Positions 32,512 through 42,476 of a stretch of DNA of 64,000 nucleotides are shown here, in pieces; position 1 is the stretch's first letter; each line of letters opens with the position of its first letter. A model generated the notes under the pieces. It did not search any database, was not told the DNA's origin, and saw only the letters and a list, made by a program, of their open reading frames with translations. The DNA is from Oikopleura dioica (taxonomy: Eukaryota; Chordata; Appendicularia; Copelata; Oikopleuridae): NCBI GenBank assembly GCA_907165135.1, contig OU015566.1:8478157-8542156 (forward strand). Reading direction: 5' to 3'. Both the position numbers and the translations under genes were made by a program.

Positions 32512-34621
32512 CTATTTTTCTTCCACAACTGGCGTGGCTTCGATCAAAGCATGAGATTTTTTACGATGATGCTAAACAGTGTTAGATGTTGATGTTTGAG
32601 AAGGGCTTACCTTGTGTTTTCGAGACTTATGATGGTGGTGGTGATGATGATGATAGTGATGGTGGTGGTGACTATTGTGGTAGTAGTCGAAGTGATGCCG
32701 GGAGGCTTCTTCCTCCAGTTCCAAGCTTCTTTCAGAAACTGGGATTGCTACCTGTTCTCCTTCTGTTGCACAGACAACGGTCAACTCATGATCACTACTG
32801 AATTCAATTACTCACGGATCGACCGAAAAGTGATTGAGTACCTCGCCTCGGGAGACTCTGAAAATCGAATCAAGCTCGGAATACTAGACATGGCATGCGG
32901 ATCCGACTGATAGCCACAATCGCTGATCGTGTAGTTTGACTTTGAGATCGGCTTTGCTGCCTCTTTACGATCCCACTTGTATGGGTCGAAAACAGAGCCA
33001 GATTCGGCAACATGGTCTTCGTAAAACATTCTGTCTTTTTTGTCCGAGCAGTCGTGAATTTGAATTCCAAAGGCGAAATCGGTCTGGGCAATGCGCGCCT
33101 CGTGTTCTGAGGAAGATAATTTATGCTGAAATAAAAAATGCACTTACCAGAGACTGTGGAAGTAGCAATTGAAAAATCCGACCAATCTGCGAAAGAGCGA
33201 ATTGAATTCGGTTTCGCTGGGCCAGATTTTGACAGTTCCATGTCTGGTTTACAATCTTTGACTGCCAATTCCAACGCTTAATTCAACGCTAGCTATTATG
33301 CAAACATTAACATTTAGCTAACCATCGTAAATATGTTCGTAATCGAAAACTTCCTCTTCAACAGAAAACTTGGACTTGGGCACTTGGTGCACCGCGCTGT
33401 TGCTCAGTTCGGCAAAAAATGACGAGTTACAGAGGGTGCTTGCTGTTGGACGGTTAGTTGGCTCGGTTGAAAGGCACTTTTCGATCAAATTGGAGAAAAT
33501 GGCGTCGGGAGATACTTTTTGCGTCAGTGTAAAAGACTTCCATTCTTTGAGAAGATCAGGGGCAGCTCCGGACTCGTGCTTTATTGGAATCGTACCAGTT
33601 GCCATAATGTACAGGACGCAGCCAAGGGAGAACATGTCCGAGCTACAAAGCGTTGTTAGAATAAGATGGTTAAATGCTATTAACCTTAGGTCATAGATGC
33701 CAGTTCCAGCTAAGACTTCAGGCGCGTGATAATACCGCGCATAGGCGGGAATAGAAAGGCAGCGCTTTCCGAAACGAACGTCCAAAATTCTCGCCGATCC
33801 AAAGTCTCCAAGCTAAAGATAGAACGTGTCAAAAACGCCGCTCGTTCAAAATTAACGGCCTTGGCACCTTTACAAATAGCGTGTCGGGGTTGACGAGAAT
33901 ATTGGAGGGGTTGATGTCTCGGTGAATGATGCGCGCCGTGTGGATGAAATTGATCGCTCGCACCAGCTGATAAGAAAATAGACGACAATGGTCAACACCC
34001 AAGCCAGCCGGGTAGTTGTCAAATACGCATTCAAGATCCGTGTCCATCAGTTCCTATACATGGAAATTATCATTTTGTCGTTATAGGGTAATTCGGAGAT
34101 GACAATTGATGTCACCATCCTTGACAAGGATTCCTTGTTCTTGATTCTTATCGAATACGGAAAATTGCCTTTTAGGGTAAGTATACCTCACATGGTATTC
34201 GCTTGCTTTATCGTTAAATTAGGATATTCACGGTAATACTGTAGCCATACCTGCACAATGTATACAGAAGAAGGGGTCAACTTGACATCCAGGAAGTTTA
34301 CAATGGACTCATGCTCAAGGCGGCGGAGAAAACGAATCTCCCGAATAAGTGAAAGGACCTTGCGGCTGTCGGAAGTCCGATCAATGAGGAGCTGTTTGAT
34401 CGCGACGCGATGTTTAGTGTTGCTGTCCAGCGCTGAGTACACCTTAGACTGGCCCGCGAATTTGGGCTGTGAAAGGGGTACTCAAATTTATGCGGCAGCA
34501 AGGTCGAAATAAGGTGGACTTTGTTTAAAAAACACTAAGAGACTATTTTTTGAGCTTTTCTCTTTACAAAATCATTCTTAGATGATACGATTTGGAGATA
34601 AATATATTCTGATGAACTCAT
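32512..34621 (-). CDS. MAPK6/4-like: Atypical MAP kinase, ERK3/ERK4-like (507 aa)
   Basis: Nine exons: 34621-34589, 34466-34251, 34053-33868, 33812-33685, 33642-33323, 33276-33148, 33106-32842, 32797-32611, 32571-32512; total 1,524 nt, all GT-AG and in phase. Starts MSSSEYIYLQI. Ordered kinase motifs: VYSALD, RVAIKQ (ATP Lys), SVYIVQELMDTDL, IIHRDINPSN, KLGDFGSARI, YHAPEV, SDMFSLGCVLY. SVYIVQ..M.TDL and the VKLGDFG.ARI.D region resemble ERK3/ERK4 most. The catalytic-loop Lys is Asn (HRDIN), and the activation loop reads LSIP where ERK3/4 have SEG, keeping one phospho-acceptor Ser. The tail ends in a His-rich run (about 32640-32670) and a basic segment. The ATG lies 60 bp after the stop of the 70-aa gene, with TGGCTAG before it, which suggests an operon. 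Confidence 0.85.
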
Positions 34622-34681
34622 GGAGGCCCGTCGAAAATGTCTAGCCAGAATTAATTATGAGAGAATTTCCGAGATTTATCA

Positions 34682-34991
34682 TTATGTTAATTCGAGTATC
34701 CAAGTCTTGAAGAGCAGCACTGCACATTTGAATTCAGAAGGGAGAATGTCAGGCGGCTCACACACATCGTCCGGTGGTTCTGCGGACTCTCCCTCTGAGG
34801 ATAAATTTGAATGTTCCATTTTTGATGATAAATATACATAAATGAAGTTTCATATAAGTCTGATAAGATATGATCCTACTGCGGGAATCACCTGCGAGCG
34901 ATTCGGCTTGAGGGTTGTTTCGGTCCATTTTCTCTCGAATACGCCCCGAGAAAAATAAGCTCTTGGCCCGAACCCTTCTAGAGAGAGCCAT
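34682..34991 (-). CDS. Small protein with mitochondrial-type N-terminus (70 aa), unknown
   Basis: Exons 34991-34892 and 34794-34682, GT-AG in phase 1, 213 nt in total. The N-terminus MALSRRVRAKSLFFSGRIRE is basic and amphipathic; the remainder is acidic with two Cys. No family recognised. It is the first gene of a probable two-gene operon with the ERK3/4-like kinase. Confidence 0.55.
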
Positions 34992-35880
34992 TGTTAATGA
35001 AAAAGCACGGTCAGAATACGAGCACGTAAAACTTTTTCAATGAATAAATAGAGCAAAGAATGATTTGAACAGACGGAGGTGGGGGAGCACGGGACAACGT
35101 CTAGGGTAGATCAGACGTAAAAATGATAAAGACATATGATATTAACTTCTCTCATAAGAAGGAGGTTATTATTGTTAATAATTGTAAATTCTTACATCGA
35201 GAAATAATATTAAAACCGCTAGTGTTCTCTTCCTTGATTTCAAGAACAAAAATAAAATTTACCAGCAGTTCACTGTAAAAATATTGAAAATAACTTGCAT
35301 TATTTCATTGAAATTTAAATATATTAATTGAATATCCGAAATAAATCTGTCCACCCTAGTCGCTGAATAGGTCATTCAGACAAAAAGTCAGAGATAAATT
35401 AAACATATTTTCGTTCATTGTTTATCACTCGTCCTTGTCGAGCGTTTTCGAAATCTTTTCAAACTCTTTATTGGAGAGATCTTGCTCTGCGGTAAGTATT
35501 TGTTCAACTGAGAAGAAAGTTCTTTCTGTGTTATCTATGGCCGGGGCCTATTGTGCGCCTTCGAACCTACACGAGACAGGCAATAATCAAGAGAGACACA
35601 GTTAACTGTCTCCTTTTGGCCTTTGTCTTAAAGAATTCAGAAAACATGCCCACCGGACTTTAGTTGCTAAAACAAGGAACACGAAGATATCGCATGTTCT
35701 ACTTCCCAAGGCAATTAACATCGCCCTAATTACAGTCGAAAAAATACGTCCCTCGTGACAGGTGTCCCTATCACATTTCTGCCAACTCCAACATCCATAT
35801 CACGCCGTTAATCAATCTTGCCTTACCTACCTGGTAGACTTTTTCGTGTCTCGATAAAAACCCGGCCTCATTTTAAGAGG
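34992..35880. other. Intergenic, nothing recognised
   Basis: About 890 bp between NFU1 3' end and the 70-aa gene. I see no open frame of note, RNA gene or repeat. Contains the promoter side of the kinase operon. Confidence 0.5.
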
Positions 35881-38800
35881 TCAGATAAGAACTTTTCCTT
35901 CGGTAATTTCTGGGATGTAAAACTTCATCATATTCTCCACTCCATGCTTCAACGTAACAACACTTGATGGACAGGTAGCGCAGGCCCCAATAAGTGAAAG
36001 CTGCAAAACTCCTAAATACAGAAATGAGTAACGATAGTTTCCGTAATAGGTCGAACTCACCAGTATCCGGGTCGAATGACACGAAGGAGATATCGCCACC
36101 ATCTTCCATAACAGTTGGACGGATTCTAGTGTCAAGAAGTTCCTTTATCATCGCAACGACTTCATCTGTAAGGCGGGTTTTTCATGATAGCCCTATGACG
36201 AACTACTTTGTTGAATAAGCTCGCAGACTTCGACTGCGCGATACTTCTGCTCGCCAGAAATTCCTAGTTTCCACCTATAGAGAAGGCGGAATTTACCCTC
36301 GATTAACGTCACAGCTTTATATTTCGGAGCATTGGGGCTCAGAAATGCCCGAATAAGGTCATTTCAAGAGCACGACGCATAGATGTTCGCCAGTCTCGAT
36401 AGAGAAACCATTCTAGCTCGGGTCAACGGAAAATCATAAATTAGGAACACTTTAAAATTTCCTAAAAAGGCTGACTCTAAATGTGACCAATCCCACTCAT
36501 CATAGATTCTGATGCTGCTCATGTGATACTGGTATCTTTATTCATTAAAAATTCCTGCTCTTAGAAAAAGGATATTCGGGTGAAAGAACGTCAGAGACCT
36601 CTGAAAAGATGGATTACGTCTTTGAAATAACTCGTGAAATTGTAAAACCAAAAATTCTATTCAATAAGAGAGTCATCTAAAATTCTTTTAACTAAAGCAA
36701 ATCTTCCAGTTTATGCAGGTAAAAAACTCAGTTTCACACTCTTGGCTTCGGCGGGTACTTCCGGCAAAAGGGCCATAAATCTAATTACTTTTCTGACCTC
36801 TATTAGCAGATAATTTTATGCTTTATCAGTTATCAATTTCAAAGAGCCTTTTAACATGCGCATAAGAACTTTTTCAGACAAGCCGCTTTTGACGTTTTTC
36901 TAGCAGCTGACCTTTCCCACCACTTTCAAGAACAATATTTATGAGTTCGTTTGGTACGAAATTGTGCATATTCAAGCTACTTGTGAAACAAACATTTTTT
37001 TCTGATGGAACTTTAATCTTCATGGCAGATTGACAGAATCCCAAGTTCTTTACCCACAGCTTTTTGTCACCAGAAAGGGCAATGAAGAACATTATTACGG
37101 CCCTTACGATTATGAGAATCGATTTAACTTTTGAAAACGGAACAATAAGGCTCCCTGGAAAACGGAACTCTGAAAATTATCAATCAAATTTGAAAATGTA
37201 TACGCGCGTACATAAGATAAAAGAGCGCCGACCCTTATTAAAGGCTTCAATTGCTATTTAATTTAAATGAGGAGAATTGGAGTCGACCTGGCGGATAGCT
37301 GCCAATTTATCTGTCATGAAGTCATCACTATCGAAAATTCGGAATAACAAAAAGTAAGTTCTCTATTTTAGAATGTTTTGAAACCTTCATGAAAATAAAG
37401 ACAAAGAAGATTGTTTCTGCTCTCAATAAAAACGCAATAATAATCAATATTTTTCATCAAAATCATATGCATCTCGGTCATAACTAATCCCAAAGACGAT
37501 AAGAACTTCTCGATAAGAATTAACCTAAGCAGTTATTATTGAGCAGGTAAACAGAGCCAATATCGACTTCATTTCATAAGGTTAACTAGGCAAGATGGTC
37601 TTAATATCGACAGGTAATAAGCACACAGTAACTAATCGTATGTCCAGTAAATAATCGCAATGGTCTGGCGCTCGGGCGCAGCTGATCCGGGGAGCGCCCT
37701 CCCGTGAGCGCGCCTTTGTCGACGACGCTAAAAATACGCGACGAGTGCGAAAAAATATTCACTTCGTTGTATAAAACACACTCGCTACAAACTCGAAACA
37801 GTATATTTTCACTTATTTTCAAGAAAACAAAGATATACCGAAAATGAACAAGATTGATCGAGAGGCTCTCCTGAGAAGACTTTCCGAAGAAGACACCGAT
37901 TTACAACTCGTAGTCGGAGCTGACGACCTCAAATCTATCGAGCGCGATATCGACGACTTTTTCGCAAACGAAAAGATGGCTCAGATGATCGTGACGAGCC
38001 CCGGAAGACTCCTGACAGGCGCAATCAGATTCGGTTTAGGTAAGAATTTTGACACGTTTTTATGGGCAAAAAATTTACGAGAAAATTTTAGTGGTCGCAC
38101 GCGATCGTGGCATGTCCGCATCGATTTCCTTCGATGATCAAACTCCGACTTTGCTAGTGGAAAAGCTTCGCGTTTAAAAAATCCGAAGTCCCCAGGGGGA
38201 CTTCTGTACATATTTATCTTCCAACACATTGAGCTACTGTATATTTAAACCTGTAAATAAAGAACAATGACGTTTAAAAAGAGCACGTTTTGTATTCATC
38301 CACCCGGCAGAAAAAAACTGGTAAAACACTTGTAATTCGCGCCTAAATAGGTTACTCTAGCAACAAAGTTGAAGAAATATTCAAGTGGTAGACAACTGGA
38401 TATTAATTTAATTTGAAAATTCAGTAATAAGAGCTTATAAAACGGTCATAATTTGAAAAATGTCATTTTGAAATTGGAATAGAAATTATACCGCAATTCA
38501 CCTGTAACTACTTGAACAGATCAATATATAAATGTCATTTACTTTTATGTGTATGCCACTCCCTATAAATGTAAAAATCATCAAGGTCGTTTCATTAAAA
38601 ATTGCATAAAAGCAACCTTGAGAAGCTTCGTTCTTGAAAAATTTCGCGCAATAAAACCGGAAAAATTAAGATATTCATAATATTTGTTAAGGTTCATAAA
38701 ACTACTTGTGTAAATATAAGAAGGAGAATGGCTTGTATAATCACATGGGAAATGAGAATACGAATTTCCGACCACGGAATTGTTGATTCGGACAAATATC

Positions 38801-40137
38801 AATTGGCCCGGCGGCAAACAATTGACTGATTCTGAGGCGATTTCCGACGATGACCGTGAAAGCCGTCAAAAGCACTGGAGTATTTGAATTCTGTTGCGAA
38901 ATGAAACAGATGTTCCGAACTGTCACGAGGTCGAGTCAGATCCTGACTACATCTGTCATTACCTTCAAATGCAATAAACACGAAAGCATGTGATAAGGGT
39001 AAACTCCGGTACAACCCGTAACAGAATGTACAACGGTCAGAGGTATGTACAAACGAGATCACCATAAATCAGTAGGAAATAAATGGGCCCTCGCCCGCGG
39101 CCAACTCATCTGAGTAGGACATCAAAGCCAGAGCTTGATTTATGAAGCCTCAGGAGAGTTTGCCCACTCCCTTGGGTAACGTTTATTTTCGGTAATCAAG
39201 TCGGTTTTTGCGCGGCGTATTTCCCCTTAATTTCCCACTATCGATTTCGACCGCATATATATTGAAAAAGATGAGCTGGTTTTGCTTTGGGGGATTTTAG
39301 ATGCAGACTGATGCGATTATAGCTGCTCGGTAGATAAAAACAAAAATTATGGAAGAAAATGATAATTCAAAATTCTTAATTTGTTATGAAGGAAATTCCA
39401 CCTCGTTTGTAATAAATTTTCATTTTGGCCTTCATTGACGTCACGGAGTTTCTCTAATTTTCGGTTGAAATAAAAGTTTAACCTTGATTCATTGTCGTAT
39501 TCTGACATAGACGCGTTTTACGTGTGCTGCGTTAAAAGCCAAAATAATGAAAAACCCGAGCATGACATCATCATCATAAATAATAGTATCCTGATTAGGA
39601 AGTGCGTCTTCATTGATAATTGGCAAGTTGGAGTCGAAGAAATCGGTCAAAACGGCGAACAATTCGGCCTTGAGAACGGGCCAATCGTCCGTTTCATCGT
39701 GGCGGATGATTGTCACAAAATCGGGACCAAGAAAGCAGCCTAAAAGAGCGGATATTCAAATTTGTTCCAGTCTCTCATTATTCGAGATCTGAGCGTCATT
39801 AGTGTTAATCGCAGTTTGATAAGGTCTATTTTCTCAATTTTACGCACTTCGGAATCTCTTTCGTACAATTTTTCATCCCTTCCGAAGCAGTAAATTGTTA
39901 TTCCTGATCACTATCGTGTTTTTCGGAAACCTTACCTTTGACACCGTCGACGGCAAAAATCCTCTTCGCGAGGGGGCTTTTGTACGCCTCTCGAATATCT
40001 GGAAAGTCACAGGTGGAGCCGGGTCCGAGAACGTCGCGGCCTGGGACGAACTTGAGGGCATTTGGATTAGGTGTTGTTTCGGTAGTGATGAACAGGTTCC
40101 TGAGCCGGGGTAGGATAGCTCGCGAGGCTTTTAACAT
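35881..40137 (-). CDS. NFU1: NFU1 iron-sulfur cluster scaffold, mitochondrial
   Basis: Exons 40137-39936, 39739 to about 39569, 36165-36061, 36011-35881. Basic presequence [16 protein letters not shown], then Nfu N-domain ([42 protein letters not shown]) and the NifU C-domain with [19 protein letters not shown] and CATCPSS, the CxxC that holds the 4Fe-4S cluster. The protein delivers clusters to lipoate synthase and respiratory targets. Exons one to two and three to four join normally (phase 1). Exons two and three are separated by a 3.4-kb insertion and no canonical junction keeps all conserved residues: G/AT at 39569 with AG/AT at 36166 preserves DDEVVAMIK but has an AT donor; GT at 39566 to AAG/GAA at about 36149 is canonical but drops seven residues. 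Confidence 0.88.
37770..37776 (+). promoter_or_regulatory. TATA box
   Basis: TATAAAA, 68-74 bp before the ATG at 37844, in a suitable position for the small plus-strand gene nested in the NFU1 insertion. Confidence 0.55.
37844..38177 (+). CDS. Small nested gene, unknown (93 aa)
   Basis: Exons 37844-38039 and 38092-38177, with a 52-bp GT-AG intron in phase 1. Soluble, charged protein starting [17 protein letters not shown], with an acidic helical N-half and a basic C-half ending VEKLRV. Complete transcription unit signals: TATAAAA upstream, AATAAA at 38256-38261, and a perfect 9-bp hairpin eight bases after the stop (38185-38204). It lies antisense inside the NFU1 insertion. No family recognised; it might be an element-borne gene. 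Confidence 0.6.
38185..38204 (+). other. Perfect 3' UTR hairpin
   Basis: GAAGTCCCC-AG-GGGGACTTC, a 9-bp stem with a 2-nt loop just after the stop of the nested gene. Not the histone stem-loop sequence. Confidence 0.6.
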
Positions 40138-40507
40138 TTTCCTAGCCCGAAAATCTGAAGAACAAATTATGGATAAAACGGTCAAAATCTTTTGAATAAA
40201 AAGTCGATGAATATTAATTTATTGTGTTGTCTGTAAGTGGCAGTATATTCGTGAGATCGGCTACATTTGAATGGCTTTTGAAGAGTTCGCTAGTGCAAGG
40301 TCAAAAACAATGGAACTACAAAGGCTCAAGCTGGTTAGAGGAAATGTTAGATTCCATTAATAAAGCAGCTTCTGCTTTTGACCTCTTCCTTTGAGACGCT
40401 TAAATGGCCTCACCTGCTGTTTCTGGGGTCTTTTCAAGCTCGCTTTAGAAGCATGGGATTTTATGGCGCAGAGAATAGTCCTAAAAGTTTAATGCTATTC
40501 ATTCAAC
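40138..40507. other. Gap between LRR gene and NFU1
   Basis: 370 bp, both neighbours on the minus strand. No exon or RNA gene recognised. GGGCTAG ends four bases before the NFU1 ATG and may be a trans-splice acceptor. Confidence 0.5.
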
Positions 40508-41622
40508 TCAAGTTAATTCAAAAAAGAACCTCATCTGAGGTTTCACGTGTCCCTCAGGCGACTCCTGGAACTTGTAAATAACTAAACTTATGTACAGTGG
40601 CGTTGTGGTTGCATGAATTTTCAAATAGGCTTCTAAAAGTCTGTCTACTGGTGACCTCAAAAAGCTTCTGCATGAAACAAGTAAATGAAAACGAAAAAAC
40701 ATCAAGTGAGAACCGCCAAGATGAGATTTACAGTCCATAAACAACAGTATCATTACCTCGCATTATTTTCTTTCTCAGGCTCAGTACTGATTTCAGCAGT
40801 GCTACAGTTGTAGTTGCCCTTTCCGTCCATCATTTGAAAGAGTACTTGTTGTATGCCTGGCACAGGGAGGGCAAAGTTGATCTTGGCCGGACGATGGCGG
40901 TCTTTATATTCGCATCTGTGGGATGGCTTCGGTACAAAAAATTTTAATATGAAAACGCAAATTTAATAGTTTTTATTGCGATGCCGCGTTGGATCGGCTC
41001 CAAAGCTGAGATTAATGAGGGGTGAATCAGGACGTATGGGCTGTATTACGGTGGTAGCCGGTCTATTCCGAGATCAGAAACTGACAGCGCGATGTCACAT
41101 TAGCGCGGCCACGCTTCGCGAATGTACAGTAAGCCCGTTTTCCTGTTTAGTTTCGTACAGGTTGGCGAGCGGCCAAGTGCTTCTGCATCGAGCGCGACTT
41201 CGAAAATCGCTTTCAACGGGTTGAAGATGATTGGTGCTACCTCGCGTAGCTGTGGGTTCGATGTAACATCCAGGTGTTTCAGGCATCCGAGACATTCAGG
41301 GTGAAGGTGAACTGGTCTGAGGAGAGCCTTAAGACCGACTTTAGCAGGGATAGAGAATATTCTTTATTCGGTATAATTGTTGAGAACGAAAGATAGTCCC
41401 GTATGATCGCGCAAATTAACGCCCCATTGTCTGTAGATATTAATTTCCCAAATCGCCTCATTCCTGCCCTTTTCCCAGCGTAATTTGGTTACGCGACAAG
41501 TCAAGCAATTCGACCTTGAGGTTGCGCGAAAGTGTTTCGAGAACACCGCCGTGGTCTGAAATTCCTTGCTCAGGAAGTGAGATTTCAGTCAAATTATCGA
41601 AAATCGGCGCCAATTCATCTGA
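40508..41622 (-). CDS. Leucine-rich-repeat protein, RanGAP-like repeats (5' end unresolved)
   Basis: Exons 41622-41469, 41338-41128, 40915-40757, 40667-40508; 228 codons, all in phase. Repeats read LTEISLPEQGISDHGGVLE, VELLDLSRNQITLGKVGLK and CLKHLDVTSNPQL, the 28-residue ribonuclease-inhibitor/RanGAP spacing. C-terminal part has no known domain. The first intron (41339-41468) is in phase only with a GG donor and AG acceptor, a larvacean-type non-canonical border. The second junction (41128 to 40915) uses a GT donor within TTACTGTAC and is less certain. A phase-0 5' exon is required; the frame at 42093-42373 ending ...FFVGE at a GT is the best candidate. Confidence 0.65.
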
Positions 41623-41962
41623 CTAAAAGGGCGTCCTACGGGAGAAACAAGCAATTATCAAATCGAAAGGATGAATTCGCGTGTTTTTTTTCCTAGAAAG
41701 GTCGAAAAGGCTAACAAGGGGCCACTTGACTATTTCGCCCGTAAAACGCCCATAAAAGTCCACTTTGAAGCTTGCCATGTTTGCTGTGTCAAGGTTGAGA
41801 AAAAGGGGTTGTAAAAATCAAGTAGAAAGTAAATAATCATCTTTTCAACCATTCCGATGCACATTTTTTGAATCTCACTAAAAGGCTACTATTGAGTTCA
41901 TAAGTTGAAAGTTCACTCAAGAAAGTTTTCATTCAAGAACTCTCACTGTAAAATCATACGGG

Positions 41963-42373
41963 TTAGGGTCTCCCAGCATGTTGGGCATTTGCTATTCTTG
42001 AAAATCCCTCTTTCAACAAAACCTGTTTTGAAAACCGGATAATGAGTTCCATCAGAATGAGTAGATTACCTGTCAGCAACACCTCTCCGACGAAAAAGTC
42101 GGGCATATCGTAAAAGTCAACCAGGTAATGATTTCTCGCAAGGACATCGAGACATGCGCCAAGAAGAGTTGATTTGAATAAGATCCGGCCACTGGATTGT
42201 TTGGCAAAGCAGGTGCATTTTTGTCTGAGAGAGGAAGAACGCTTGAATTGTGAGCCTCGCGAGGTATAACGACCAGCAGCTCTATTCTGAGCAGCAACAT
42301 TTGCGCGGATTATTCCAAAGTGGCCGGATTTGGCGTCATTTATGAAGCAACCGACATAATCCGACGATTCCAT
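41963..42373 (-). CDS. Probable 5' exon(s) of the LRR gene
   Basis: Open from ATG at 42373 (MESSDYVGCFINDAKSGHFG) through LLGACLDVLARNHYL and MPDFFVGE, followed by GTGTTG, a phase-0 donor that would join the LRR exon at 41622. A possible 49-bp intron inside would shift frame, so the structure is not settled. The ATG is 104 bp after the stop of the upstream same-strand gene and follows GATTTCAG, so it would be the next gene of the same operon. Confidence 0.4.
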   Translation of the reverse strand: MESSDYVGCFINDAKSGHFGIIRANVAAQNRAAGRYTSRGSQFKRSSSLRQKCTCFAKQSSGRILFKSTLLGACLDVLARNHYLVDFYDMPDFFVGEVLLTGNLLILMELIIRFSKQVLLKEGFSRIANAQHAGRP

Positions 42374-42476
42374 TCACTCTGAAATCACAAAAATCAGAAT
42401 GAGAAACGTTTCTTTTGTATAAAAAATAAAAATTTTATCTAAAAAAAAGAAAATATGAAAGCTTGTTATGTTGAAA

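Larger units (their letters stand above)
36167..39567. mobile_element. 3.4-kb insertion in an NFU1 coding exon, with imperfect terminal inverted repeats
   Basis: Plus-strand left end TGTAAGGCGGGTTTTTCAT; the reverse complement of the right end is TGTCATGCTCGGGTTTTTCAT; 12 bp (CGGGTTTTTCAT) are identical. A 5-bp direct repeat TCATC flanks it (36162-36166 and 39568-39572). Deleting the element and one repeat gives an uninterrupted NFU1 frame. It carries at least one gene-like unit on the plus strand (37844-38177). Confidence 0.65.

Noticed and set aside
36874-37092. 72-aa minus-strand open frame with a hydrophobic start ([13 protein letters not shown])
   Set aside because: It overlaps a similar frame on the other strand, lies inside the NFU1 insertion, and has no settled splice or promoter context; coding status cannot be supported.
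38581-39065. Three overlapping minus-strand open frames
   Set aside because: AT-rich, mutually out of frame and without splice logic; treated as chance frames within the insertion.
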